Positions 27,978-37,103 are shown, counted from the first letter of the stretch. The stretch is 64,000 nt of DNA from Clostridium_AF sediminicola (GCF_050402865.1 NZ_BAABMF010000003.1:124001-188000); one strand, 5' to 3'. Made by a program: numbers and translations. Notes: generated by a model not told the origin, from the letters alone.

Positions 27978-30159
27978 CGCTACCACCAATTCCTAAAATT
28001 TTCTTTAATCTATCAATAACAAATGAAGCCTCTTCTTGATTTGCATTAGTCAAAAGAATATATGTTTCATTATCACTATTTAAACCTATATAATCCGTAT
28101 CCCTAACTTGTTGTTTCAACAAAGAGTAAAATGCTTCTTCGGATAAATGCTCATTAGCTTTTACCTTTACTAATGTGAAATCAACTAAATTCTCTTTTTT
28201 ACCATACATATATAAATTAAGTATTTTTCTAAATGATTCAGTATCCATAACATCGCCGAATTTCCTGTTATAAGATTTATTTATATTTTCCATATACTCA
28301 TATGCTTTACCCATTGTTCGCTCAACAAGTTTACATAGCACACCAAAAATGTTTAATTCATAAAGGTTATTATTTTCAAAAGGTATTGACCAAATCATAA
28401 TAATTGTCTGTAATTGTCCATCCTTATAAGTTCCTCCAGCCATCATAGGGTAATCAGGATTCATATCATTGTTTACGTATATTTCTCTCCTCTTTAGTTT
28501 TGCATACATATCCATATGTGAAGTTATTTTTACTGACTTTTTCATTTTCTTTGCTTTCTCAGAAGATGCCGCCATTAATCTACAAAATTCAGTATTTTTG
28601 TCACATGTGTAGATAGTTACATCACGACTATTCATTATTTCGCCTATAACTCCAACAGATTTAAATACAACACCTTCTGGCTCTATCGCATCTAATTGTG
28701 ATACAATATTGTATATCTTAGCAAAACTATCTTTATAATTTATAAGCCTTTTTTCGTATAAACTCTTAACTTCAACATTACTATTATTTATATCTTTAAT
28801 ATTTTCAAGTTCTAATAGTAAATCTTCTATTTCGTCATTTAAATCTTCATCTTTCCTCTTGTATTTATCCTTTAAATATCCTACTAAAATACCTATAGTG
28901 AATATTTCAAGAATCCAAAGAATGATATTATCTCCATCAAAACCAAAATATTGACTATTCCATGACAATACAATATATATTTTCCCTATAATACTAAGTA
29001 AAACAGAAAATATAGCTTGTACATATCCATAGATTATGGCAATAATTATCACATATAATAAATAAACATCAATTATCTCATGAAAGCTTAACCCTTTAGT
29101 AAGAATAATAAATAATTGCAGTATTAAAAAAAAGAGTGCGTTTTCAATTAATGGGAAAATTTTACTCCTTGTTCTATCACTAAATTTAAACAAATTGTTT
29201 GCCAAAGATAGTTTTCCTTTATTTTTTTTATTTTCGTCCGTTACATCAGTCCATTTCTTTTCTATAACTCTAAATACATTTTTTATTCCATTTTTTATAT
29301 CATAATTTTCAACTTTCCCTAGTTTTTTAGTGTTTTCTGATTGGTACTTATGGTTATATTTATTATTTGAAAACTGCATTATATCAATTTCAATTTTTCC
29401 ACCTGTTATTTCTTCTAATATCTCCACCAACTGCTTTTCTGTAAAAGTGGAAGTATCTTGAGCTGTTATGTGGTATATTGTATTTTCCATTGAATCTTTG
29501 TCTATAATTCTATTTATATATTCCACAACACTATCAACATAAATTAAGTTATGTTGAATATTATAAACTCTAACAGTTCCGCCCTTTATAACATCTTTAC
29601 ATATGCTTGTACATATATTATCTTCTAAAACTTCATCTTTAAATTTTCCATATACTTCACTAACTCGAGCAATACTTACAGCGAAATTGAATTCTTTATG
29701 ATAAGTCATGCAGATTTTTTCACCCATTAAAATTGCTTTATCACGATTATTTACAGCAATTGGCTCCGTATCTTCTGTAATTATATTTTCTGAATTGCCA
29801 GAGAATATAGAGCATGAAGAAATATATATAAATTGTTCTAGATTTAAGTCTTTACAATAAACCATAACATTAGTTATACCTGCTATATACTTTGAAGCTT
29901 GTTTAGATTCATTTTTCCAATCAAACCCCTTATCTAATGCACCAGCAAATATCACAGTATCAGGCTCAACACTCATCAATATATATGAGATACTATCATT
30001 GTCATAGGCAAAATTGTACTCTTGAAAAACCTCTACCGGTTTTGCCCTACCCTTTCTAACATTACCAGTTACAACAAAAATCTGATGATCTTCTTTTTTC
30101 AATCTTGAAATTAAATTTAAAGTAAATACATTATAATCTCCGAAAATTAGTATTTTAAT
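27952..30159 (-). CDS. pelD: PelD c-di-GMP receptor fused to a degenerate SDR domain
   Basis: About 735 residues. Residues 1-300 have the extended-SDR/epimerase fold (ILIFGDYN…, EQFIYISSCSIFSG). However, the glycine-rich NAD loop is replaced by FGDYNVFT, and the YxxxK catalytic pair appears lost (region NNRDKAILMGEKI). Four membrane helices follow (about 325-435), then a coiled coil, a GAF domain (about 470-620) and a degenerate GGDEF domain. GGDEF has become SDNET, but an intact I-site R-D-T-D (near 686-689) remains, as in PelD proteins that bind c-di-GMP and switch on synthesis. The start appears to be ATT at 30157-30159, overlapping the upstream TAA, with AGGAGG nine bases before; the fallback is GTG at 30177. 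Confidence 0.85.
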   Translation of the reverse strand: MKILIFGDYNVFTLNLISRLKKEDHQIFVVTGNVRKGRAKPVEVFQEYNFAYDNDSISYILMSVEPDTVIFAGALDKGFDWKNESKQASKYIAGITNVMVYCKDLNLEQFIYISSCSIFSGNSENIITEDTEPIAVNNRDKAILMGEKICMTYHKEFNFAVSIARVSEVYGKFKDEVLEDNICTSICKDVIKGGTVRVYNIQHNLIYVDSVVEYINRIIDKDSMENTIYHITAQDTSTFTEKQLVEILEEITGGKIEIDIMQFSNNKYNHKYQSENTKKLGKVENYDIKNGIKNVFRVIEKKWTDVTDENKKNKGKLSLANNLFKFSDRTRSKIFPLIENALFFLILQLFIILTKGLSFHEIIDVYLLYVIIIAIIYGYVQAIFSVLLSIIGKIYIVLSWNSQYFGFDGDNIILWILEIFTIGILVGYLKDKYKRKDEDLNDEIEDLLLELENIKDINNSNVEVKSLYEKRLINYKDSFAKIYNIVSQLDAIEPEGVVFKSVGVIGEIMNSRDVTIYTCDKNTEFCRLMAASSEKAKKMKKSVKITSHMDMYAKLKRREIYVNNDMNPDYPMMAGGTYKDGQLQTIIMIWSIPFENNNLYELNIFGVLCKLVERTMGKAYEYMENINKSYNRKFGDVMDTESFRKILNLYMYGKKENLVDFTLVKVKANEHLSEEAFYSLLKQQVRDTDYIGLNSDNETYILLTNANQEEASFVIDRLKKILGIGGSDVGQLPNR

Positions 30160-30547
30160 GAGAATCAACCTCCTCACTATTTAACTTCAATTTTTCTTTT
30201 AACTTTTCATTTTCAGTATTTAACAAAGCAACCTGCATAAATAATTCTCTGATTTGATTACTTTGAATGGATATAACAACGGTGTTTTTTAAAACAATAA
30301 ATAATAATCCTATATATCCAATCAAGAAAATAATAGAAGGAGGATACCATATTCCTAACGAGTCTGCTATAACTGTAATTATTGAAGGAAAAAAACCTAG
30401 TATTATTGCTGCAACGCCAATAATTAACCATAATACTGACTGAGATTCAGTCATATTTTTATTTACCATTAATTTTAAAACAAAAATAATTAATATGATT
30501 CCTGTTAGTACAGCACCGATATTAACCAAAATACTCATAAGTATCAT
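30155..30547 (-). CDS. DUF2304 membrane protein
   Basis: 130 residues with three membrane helices and a C-terminal coiled coil (SIQSNQIRELFMQVALLNTE). The SQSVLWLIIGVAAIILGFFP region is the family hallmark. DUF2304 proteins are commonly adjacent to DPM1-like GT2 genes, and one is present in this operon, so it may help lipid-linked sugar transfer. It is the first gene of the leftward exopolysaccharide operon. An in-frame internal ATG at 30538 is an alternative start. Its stop TAA overlaps the apparent ATT start of pelD. Confidence 0.8.
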   Translation of the reverse strand: MILMSILVNIGAVLTGIILIIFVLKLMVNKNMTESQSVLWLIIGVAAIILGFFPSIITVIADSLGIWYPPSIIFLIGYIGLLFIVLKNTVVISIQSNQIRELFMQVALLNTENEKLKEKLKLNSEEVDSH

Positions 30548-30725
30548 CTCATTTCTAATTTTTACATCATATTCCAGTATAATTTTACAAATTACTTAAT
30601 TACATTGTATCATAAATTTTAGTTCATTTAAAATATGGATTATAGATACGAAGTATTGAATCATTTACATAAAATCTAATAAATGTAATAAAAACTAGAG
30701 TTTTATGAAGAAAGTGCAATTTTTA

Positions 30726-30754
30726 TTGACATGTTCATAAAAGTGTTATAATAT
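30726..30754 (+). promoter_or_regulatory. Promoter of the riboswitch-controlled amino acid transporter
   Basis: TTGACA at 30726-30731 is followed by TATAAT at 30747-30752 (15-bp spacer) or TAATAT at 30749-30754 (17-bp spacer), about 25 bp before the riboswitch aptamer. Confidence 0.65.
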
Positions 30755-30790
30755 ATGTATATCAATTTAATATGACCTCACTTTTCAGGT

Positions 30791-30964
30791 GAGGTAGAGG
30801 CGCGATATTTAACAGTCCCTAGTGGAGCTTGAGGAGCATTGATACTAAGGAGAAGGAAATGTCGCCGAAGCAAATAATACTCTCAATGTTATTTGCTGGG
30901 TCTGTAGTTAAGAACTGCAGGACTGTCTTAATAAACTACCCGTTTTATTAAGGTGTGCTATCTC
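30791..30964 (+). promoter_or_regulatory. Lysine riboswitch (L-box) aptamer
   Basis: Conserved L-box blocks appear in order: GAGGTAGAGGCGCGA, TTGAGGAGCATTGATA, AGAAGGAAATGTCGCCGAAG, GCTGGGTCTGTAGTTAAG, GCAGGACTGTC and GGTGTGCTATCTC. P1 can form between 30791-30797 and 30958-30964. A terminator hairpin follows at 31008-31036. Lysine binding should favour that terminator and turn off the downstream ABC importer. An alternative ACCTCA/TGAGGT hairpin just upstream may compete with P1. Confidence 0.9.
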
Positions 30965-31007
30965 CATTAGGGAAAGATGAGGACTAAAAAGCAAATTTAG
31001 TATTTTG

Positions 31008-31036
31008 CGACCTGAGTTCATCTCAGGTCGTTTTTT
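31008..31036 (+). terminator. Riboswitch expression-platform terminator
   Basis: CGACCTGAG and CTCAGGTCG form a 9-bp stem with a 5-nt loop followed by TTTTTT, upstream of the substrate-binding protein gene. This is the attenuator of the lysine riboswitch. Confidence 0.88.
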
Positions 31037-31077
31037 ATTTTACAAAACTTAAACAAAATATCAAGGGGGAAAAAATT

Positions 31078-31923
31078 ATGAAAAAAAAGCTATCACTATT
31101 AGCAATGGGGTTATCAGTATTTATGTTATTAACAGCATGTGGATCAAAAGGAAATACAACAGATACAAAAGCATCTGAGGAAACACAAAAAGAAACTTTA
31201 AAGGTAGGTCTTGAAGCTGGATATGCACCATTTAACTGGACTCAAATGGATGATTCAAATGGTGCTGTTAAAATTGATGAAAGTTCAGAATTTGCAGGCG
31301 GATATGATGTAGAAATAGCTAAAAAAATAGCTGACAGTCTTGGAAAAGAGTTAGTTATAGTTAAAACAGAATGGGATGGACTTGTACCAGCATTACTTTC
31401 TGAAAAAATAGATGTAATTGTTGCAGGTATGTCACCAACTGCTGAGCGTAAAGAAACAATAGATTTCTCAGACAATTATTACAAATCAGATTTAGTTATG
31501 GTTGTTAAAAATGGTGGAGCATATGATGCTGCTACTTCTATTCAAGATTTTAAAGGAGCTAAAATAACAGCTCAATTAAATACATTTCACTATACTGTAA
31601 TTGATCAAATTGAAGGTGTTGTTAAAGAACAAGCTATGGACAACTTCCCTGCAATGAGAGTTGCTCTTGAAGCTGGCATGATTGATGGATATGTGTCTGA
31701 GCGTCCAGAAGGCGTTAGTGCTGCAGCTGCAAATGAAAACTTTAAAATGGTAGAATTCACTGATAAATTCGAAACATCTGATGATGATACAGCAGTAGCT
31801 GTAGGTGTTGTAAAAGATAGTGAATTAACTGAAAAAATAAATGAAGCTTTAGCTGGTATATCTGAAGAAGATAGAACAAGCATCATGGATAATGCTATAA
31901 AAAATCAACCAGCATCTAACTAA
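31078..31923 (+). CDS. Lysine-family ABC transporter substrate-binding lipoprotein
   Basis: 281 residues, exported as a lipoprotein: signal peptide 1-21 ends in the lipobox LLTACG. The mature protein is a family 3 solute-binding protein (LKVGLEAGYAPFNWTQ, GGYDVEIAKKIADSLGK, VIVAGMSPTAERKETIDFS). It captures a polar or basic amino acid for the permease and ATPase encoded next. The lysine riboswitch upstream makes lysine the best-supported substrate. GGGGG precedes the ATG. Confidence 0.9.
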   Translation: MKKKLSLLAMGLSVFMLLTACGSKGNTTDTKASEETQKETLKVGLEAGYAPFNWTQMDDSNGAVKIDESSEFAGGYDVEIAKKIADSLGKELVIVKTEWDGLVPALLSEKIDVIVAGMSPTAERKETIDFSDNYYKSDLVMVVKNGGAYDAATSIQDFKGAKITAQLNTFHYTVIDQIEGVVKEQAMDNFPAMRVALEAGMIDGYVSERPEGVSAAAANENFKMVEFTDKFETSDDDTAVAVGVVKDSELTEKINEALAGISEEDRTSIMDNAIKNQPASN

Positions 31924-31971
31924 AGATCATTTTAACCCAGCTGCATTTTTAGACAAACCACTTCAACTAAT

Positions 31972-32028
31972 AATTTATACATGTACCATAACTCCCAATT
32001 ACTAGAGATTTTGGAACATGTATAAATT
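31972..32028. repeat. Dispersed hairpin element, copy a
   Basis: AATTTATACATGT and its exact complement (13-bp stem) enclose an inner CCATAACTC/GAGATTTTGG arm. The reverse complement, with its TTACGTAAACTCAAT and TTATTAGTTGAA flanks, matches the elements at 53206 and 54265. It lies between the binding-protein and permease genes, so it may reduce read-through. Confidence 0.7.
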
Positions 32029-32090
32029 GAGTTTACGTAAGGTTTATCTATTATGTAGCGGGTTTTATTATATTTTCAAGGAGGAATAAA

Positions 32091-32873
32091 ATGACTATTG
32101 ATTGGATAGTAAAAATTGTTTCAGAAAACTGGCCAATGTTTCTTCGTGGAGCTGGTGTAACACTTTTAATTTCTATGACTGGTACTATTTTAGGTTCTAT
32201 CATAGGTTTATTAGTAGGGGTTATACGTACTATCCCAATGCCTGAACGAGGACTAAAAAAAATCATTCTTAAATTTATTAATATTTTACTTTCTATTTAT
32301 ATAGAAGTTTTCCGTGGAACACCTATGATTGTACAAGCGATGGTAATTTATTATGGATCTGCCATAGCCTTTGGAATAAATATGAATAAGCTGTATGCCG
32401 CAATTTTCATTGTTACTATTAACACAGGTGCTTATATGTCAGAAATCGTCCGTGGAGGTATTGTTTCTATAGATAAAGGACAATTTGAAGCAGCTCATGC
32501 TATAGGTATGAATCATATTCAAACTATGTTAAACGTTGTTCTACCACAAGTAATTCGAAATATTCTACCTGCTACCGGAAATGAATTTGTAATTAATATA
32601 AAAGATACTTCTGTATTAAATGTAATTGCAGTATCGGAATTATATTTCCAAACAAAATCAATTGCTGGAAACAATTTTAGATTTTTCGAATCATTCTTTG
32701 TTGCATGTGTACTTTATTTTATAATGACCTTTACAGTAACAAGAATTTTACGTTATTTCGAAAGAAAATTAGATGGTCCGGAAGATTACATTATGTATGC
32801 TAATCAAATGCAAGTAGAAACACCAGAGGATATGTTGCATAGAACAAAAGGTAATGATGAAAATAAATATTAG
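32091..32873 (+). CDS. Amino acid ABC transporter permease
   Basis: 260 residues, HisM/GlnP family, about five to six membrane helices. The ATPase-contact EAA loop (FEAAHAIGMNHIQTMLNVV, near residue 130) and the family opening LRGAGVTLLISMTGT are visible. It forms the membrane channel for the lysine-regulated importer with the binding protein upstream and ATPase downstream (17 bp away). AAGGAGG precedes the ATG. The C-terminal tail is long and charged, somewhat longer than usual. Confidence 0.92.
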   Translation: MTIDWIVKIVSENWPMFLRGAGVTLLISMTGTILGSIIGLLVGVIRTIPMPERGLKKIILKFINILLSIYIEVFRGTPMIVQAMVIYYGSAIAFGINMNKLYAAIFIVTINTGAYMSEIVRGGIVSIDKGQFEAAHAIGMNHIQTMLNVVLPQVIRNILPATGNEFVINIKDTSVLNVIAVSELYFQTKSIAGNNFRFFESFFVACVLYFIMTFTVTRILRYFERKLDGPEDYIMYANQMQVETPEDMLHRTKGNDENKY

Positions 32874-32890
32874 CCGAAGGAGGAGAAAAT

Positions 32891-33631
32891 ATGGAAAAAG
32901 TGATTGATATTCAACATTTAAGTAAATCCTTTGGAACTCATGAAGTATTAAAGGATATTGATTTTTCAGTAAATAAGGGAGAAGTGGTTTGTATCATTGG
33001 TTCTTCTGGCTCTGGTAAATCAACCCTTCTTCGTTGTGTTAATCTTTTGGAAAAGCCAAATGGTGGTCAAATCATCTATCATGGTGAAAATATTTTAGAT
33101 GATAACCATAATATATATGAATATCGTACAAAGCTAGGTATGGTATTTCAACAATTTAACTTATTTAATAATCACAATGTTTTAAATAATTGCATAGTAG
33201 GACAAATAAAAGTTTTGAAACGTTCTAAAGAAGAAGCGGAAAAAGTAGCAATGAAATATTTAAGAGTCGTTGGAATGGAGCAATTTGTTAATGCAAAACC
33301 AAAACAATTATCTGGTGGTCAAAAACAACGTGTAGCTATTGCTAGAGCACTTTCTATGGAGCCGGATGTTATGTTGTTTGATGAGCCAACATCAGCTCTT
33401 GACCCTGAAATGGTAGGAGAAGTTCTTAAAGTTATGAAGGAACTTGCAGAATTAGGACTTACTATGTTAATAGTAACTCATGAAATGGAATTTGCTAAAG
33501 AAGTTGCTGATCGTGTAGTATTTATGGATAAAGGGGTTATCGCTGAAGAAGGCGATGCCAACACAATCTTTAACAATCCAACTCAAGAACGTACTAAAGA
33601 ATTCTTAAAACGTACTTTAGATCAAGTTTAA
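32891..33631 (+). CDS. Amino acid ABC transporter ATPase
   Basis: 246-residue polar-amino-acid uptake ATPase. Walker A is GSSGSGKST (near residue 38), the Q-loop FQQFNLF, the signature LSGGQKQR (near 137), Walker B VMLFDEPTSALD and the switch His IVTHEME. All catalytic residues are present. It powers the importer with the permease and lipoprotein upstream, all under the lysine riboswitch. AAGGAGG precedes the ATG, and a terminator follows. Confidence 0.95.
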   Translation: MEKVIDIQHLSKSFGTHEVLKDIDFSVNKGEVVCIIGSSGSGKSTLLRCVNLLEKPNGGQIIYHGENILDDNHNIYEYRTKLGMVFQQFNLFNNHNVLNNCIVGQIKVLKRSKEEAEKVAMKYLRVVGMEQFVNAKPKQLSGGQKQRVAIARALSMEPDVMLFDEPTSALDPEMVGEVLKVMKELAELGLTMLIVTHEMEFAKEVADRVVFMDKGVIAEEGDANTIFNNPTQERTKEFLKRTLDQV

Positions 33632-33633
33632 AA

Positions 33634-33666
33634 AGAAGGACTTTATTTAAAAGTTCTTCTTTTTTC
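33634..33666 (+). terminator. Terminator of the amino acid transporter operon
   Basis: AGAAGGACTT pairs with AAGTTCTTCT (one G-U), followed by a T-run, a few bases after the ATPase stop codon. Confidence 0.85.
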
Positions 33667-33797
33667 TATACCTAAACAGGGATTGGAAACAATAGACAAT
33701 TCTCTATTACAAACTATCACTCTACTTCATAATGGTATAAAAGCCCAGAAGGTCTAGCTATAATGTCTTTAACTGCTAAAAGGAGGTACAATATTAA

Positions 33798-34703
33798 ATG
33801 GACAAAAAAAAATTATCTGGATATATTTATGTGTTCACTTCTTATTTAATATGGGGTATATTGCCGATTTATTGGAAACAATTGTCGATTTTAAGCTCTG
33901 TAGAATTATTGGCTATAAGAATTATTATGGCAACTGTTTCATTCATAGCCATTGTTTACATTACTAAAAATATTCATTTTATCGATTATTTAAAGAATAA
34001 GAAGACACGCCTTCAGTTATTGTTATCATCATTTTTTATAGCAATTAATTGGGGAGTGTTTATTTATGCAGTAAATTCAGGGTACGTTGTACAAGCTAGT
34101 CTTGGTTATTATATTAATCCTCTAGTCAGTGTGTTTTTAGGGATTTTTATACTGAAAGAAAAATTATCAAAAATTCAATACTTTGCTATATTTTTAGCTC
34201 TCATTGGTGTTTTATATATGGCCATCAGTCATGGACAATTTCCATGGATATCACTATTATTGGCTTTTAGTTTTGCTTTATATGGTCTATTGAAAAAGTT
34301 ATATCAATTAGATTCATTAAATAGCTTACTAGCTGAGATAATATTTTTACTACCCTTTATGATATTTGCCTTAGCTTTTGGCGATGAAAGAGGACAATGG
34401 GTATTATCCTCCAGTTTGTATGAGTGGATTTTTATTCTATTGGCCGGTGTTGTTACCATTGTTCCATTATATCTTTTTTCTGAAGGAGCAAAAAGGATTC
34501 CCTTATCAGCTGTTGGTTTCTTACAATATATTGAACCAACACTTATGCTCACCATTGGTGTACTTTTATATGGCGAAGCGTTTACTTTACAACATGGGAT
34601 AAGCTTTGGATTCATATGGTTGGGACTAATTATATATTCTGTCAGCAACTTTACCCAATACTTGTCCATAGAATCTACTAAAACAGTAAAAAAATCATTG
34701 TAA
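33798..34703 (+). CDS. rarD: RarD/EamA-family permease
   Basis: Integral membrane protein of 301 residues with ten predicted helices as two EamA repeats. The RarD-type opening YIYVFTSYLIWGILPIYWKQ and the motif YYINPLVSVFLG are clear. RarD proteins belong to the drug/metabolite transporter superfamily; relatives confer chloramphenicol resistance, but the natural substrate is not established. AGGAGG precedes the ATG by 11 bases. It appears monocistronic. Confidence 0.88.
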   Translation: MDKKKLSGYIYVFTSYLIWGILPIYWKQLSILSSVELLAIRIIMATVSFIAIVYITKNIHFIDYLKNKKTRLQLLLSSFFIAINWGVFIYAVNSGYVVQASLGYYINPLVSVFLGIFILKEKLSKIQYFAIFLALIGVLYMAISHGQFPWISLLLAFSFALYGLLKKLYQLDSLNSLLAEIIFLLPFMIFALAFGDERGQWVLSSSLYEWIFILLAGVVTIVPLYLFSEGAKRIPLSAVGFLQYIEPTLMLTIGVLLYGEAFTLQHGISFGFIWLGLIIYSVSNFTQYLSIESTKTVKKSL

Positions 34704-34980
34704 ACTTAAAATGCTCCCATTCCAAAGCATATAACGGCACCAATTAATACAAATATCTGTTCAAACGGGTTATTTATTAAATATTTTAAATACTCTAAAG
34801 TTATTTCTATAATATTATTAATTGTAAAGTCTAACTTTGCTGTCAACATAATATGCTCAATAAAGGCGATAAAAATCAGTATACTAGAACTTAATTAAGA
34901 TTTTGCAATTACTCCACGAAGTATGAATAGAATACTATATAGGTAAAAAATATTAATTTATACTTTAAGGAGAATTTTAA

Positions 34981-36177
34981 ATGAGTAAAAGAAAGATTCT
35001 AAAAACAACTCCCATTGTTACTTTAGATAAATTTCCCAAACTAGGAGTGGAAACTGTAGACAATCCCCGAGTACAAAGAGCAATAGATAGCATATCCAAA
35101 GGAACATTATTTTTACCACCTACCACTCTATATTTTGATGGAAGTGTAACCCTGAAAGAAAATGTTTTTGTGATGGGAAGTGGAATAGGTAGGACAATTA
35201 TTGATTTAGGATTAAATAAATCTGTAATTCCATTTACTACCCCTAAACCTGCACTAAAAGTACTTACACAAACTAATAACTTACTTATTGGTGATACCAA
35301 AAATATCATTAATAATGATTTGCATGAAGGTGACCACATTACTTACCGCTCTACAAACAGATTTACTGAAGAATGGGATAATGGGGTTTCTATTCGTGAT
35401 TACTATACAAAAGGTGAAATAATGAAAATCGTAGAAACAGCACCTACACAATTAACATTTTCAGAAGCCTGCCACTTAGATTTTCCGCATATTAATAGCA
35501 AAGGTACCGAAGCCTTTACACCAACAAAAAACATTGGTATCAGTGATTTAACTATTGGCAGAAATAAAGATTCAAAATCATATGGAGTCTCTGTATTGAT
35601 ACAATATTGTGATAGAGCTTATGTTAAAAACATTGAATCTATAAATACAAATGATTCTGGTATAAAAATTTCTAAAAGCAGAAATGTTCTAGTAGAAAAT
35701 TGTTATATAGCTGGAGGATCTAAAAAATTAGGATTAAACTATGGTGTAGTTATTATCGATGGCAGTAAACATGTGAATCTTTACAACATTCACACTACTA
35801 ATTGCAGGCACGGCATTGCTGGTGGTGGTACAGGTTATGCAAATCCTATGGACCTAATAGCGGATAGATTATTTATAGACCATTCTCAATCGCACTCCCT
35901 TGACACACATGGTAATTGCATGAATTTCACATTTTTAAATGCTAAAATTGATAAAGGATTATCATTGTCAGGTATAGGTCACATAGCAAAAAATATTCTA
36001 TCAAAAAGCGGTCACTTTGGTCCTTATGAAGGCGGTACAGATCATTCATATGAAAACATCACTTATTTTAATTGTACAGGGACCTTTACTAATAAGATTG
36101 TAAAAAGAATTCAAATTAAAAATTTTGTGGTTAATAATTTTAATTTCACTATAAAAACCCGAAATTCTTTTGAATAG
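34981..36177 (+). CDS. Right-handed beta-helix protein
   Basis: 398 residues with successive parallel beta-helix coils. Repeated short strands of the PbH1 type are visible (NIGISDLTIG, RAYVKNIESI, RNVLVENCYIAGG, KHVNLYNIHTTNCRHGI). The N-terminal part (ISKGTLFLPPTTLYFDGSVT) resembles the pectate-lyase-like P-loop entry of such proteins. No signal peptide or membrane segment is seen, so it may be cytoplasmic or exported unconventionally. Fold is confident; substrate is unknown. A strong terminator follows. Confidence 0.75.
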   Translation: MSKRKILKTTPIVTLDKFPKLGVETVDNPRVQRAIDSISKGTLFLPPTTLYFDGSVTLKENVFVMGSGIGRTIIDLGLNKSVIPFTTPKPALKVLTQTNNLLIGDTKNIINNDLHEGDHITYRSTNRFTEEWDNGVSIRDYYTKGEIMKIVETAPTQLTFSEACHLDFPHINSKGTEAFTPTKNIGISDLTIGRNKDSKSYGVSVLIQYCDRAYVKNIESINTNDSGIKISKSRNVLVENCYIAGGSKKLGLNYGVVIIDGSKHVNLYNIHTTNCRHGIAGGGTGYANPMDLIADRLFIDHSQSHSLDTHGNCMNFTFLNAKIDKGLSLSGIGHIAKNILSKSGHFGPYEGGTDHSYENITYFNCTGTFTNKIVKRIQIKNFVVNNFNFTIKTRNSFE

Positions 36178-36191
36178 AATTTCGGGGTTTT
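36154..36191. terminator. Terminator after the beta-helix gene
   Basis: AAAACCCGAAATTCT pairs with AGAATTTCGGGGTTTT (one bulge) around a short loop, overlapping the last codons of the gene. Confidence 0.85.
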
Positions 36192-36239
36192 CCTATTATG
36201 TATGAGCAAATGTATTGCATCTATGACAGCACACCTTGC

Positions 36240-37031
36240 TTATTTACCAAAAATCCTTTTAATTTGAATAAATGTACCGTGAAGGCAAGGGGCAACATAT
36301 CTATCTTTAACTTTAACATCTTCAACCGCTTTTATATATTCATTAACAATGGATTTAGTGTTTTTTACTTCAGTTAATTTAAAGTATCTATATTGCTTTT
36401 TTTGGAGTGAATGAATATTTTGCTTAAAATAAGAACTTTTCTTCATCCAAGTAAATTGTTTTGCTATATTCTTTTGATTAAATCCAGTGGCATAAGCCCC
36501 AGGTTCTATTATAGATACATCTATTTCAGTAGATTTTAACTCCTTTAGTTCTTGCTTTAAAGATGTAGCAATTGCTTCAATAGCAAATTTTGTAGCTGTA
36601 TAAGGTGATAAAAAGGGTATAGTCACTCTTCCACCTAATGATGATACAAAAACAATACGACCAGAGCCTTTTTTTATCATATCCTTAAGAACTCTTTTTG
36701 TTAATTCAATACTTGAAAATACATTAGTTTCAAAGGTTTGTCTATATCTATCAACATCTATTTCACTTACAGAACCCGAGTCTCCAATGGCTGCATTATT
36801 TATCAATACATCTATAGATAAATCATCAACTAAAGATCTATCATTAGCAGATAAAATATCCAACTTAAAACTTTTAAGTGGAAGATGGTTATCCTTTGCT
36901 ATTTTATTTAACAAATCTGCTTGCTCTATTGAGTGAGTAGTTGCATATACATAATGCCCTCTAGAACTCAATGCAATAGCTGCATCTTTTCCAAGACCTG
37001 TACCAGAACCTGTAATTAAAACTTTTTTCAT
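36240..37031 (-). CDS. Short-chain dehydrogenase/reductase
   Basis: 263-residue classical SDR. The cofactor loop is LITGSGTGLGKDAA, followed by LINNAAIG, the catalytic Ser in IVFVSSLGGR, and the catalytic YTATKFA (Tyr-x3-Lys, near residue 147). IEPGAYATGF follows. It should catalyse NAD(P)-dependent oxidation or reduction of a small carbonyl or alcohol; substrate unknown. The gene ends the leftward group that includes the MerR and GyrI-like genes, but a gap of about 70 bp separates it from them. Confidence 0.88.
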   Translation of the reverse strand: MKKVLITGSGTGLGKDAAIALSSRGHYVYATTHSIEQADLLNKIAKDNHLPLKSFKLDILSANDRSLVDDLSIDVLINNAAIGDSGSVSEIDVDRYRQTFETNVFSSIELTKRVLKDMIKKGSGRIVFVSSLGGRVTIPFLSPYTATKFAIEAIATSLKQELKELKSTEIDVSIIEPGAYATGFNQKNIAKQFTWMKKSSYFKQNIHSLQKKQYRYFKLTEVKNTKSIVNEYIKAVEDVKVKDRYVAPCLHGTFIQIKRIFGK

Positions 37032-37103
37032 AGATTATTACCACCACTAGATTTATTTTAGTAATATTATACCCATATTTACAAGATTTAATAATAGAAA
37101 AGA

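Noticed and set aside
30548..30725. Possible c-di-GMP riboswitch upstream of the Pel-like operon
   Set aside because: PelD suggests c-di-GMP control, so I looked for GEMM-type motifs on the minus strand, but the sequence is AT-rich without the conserved core or a terminator.
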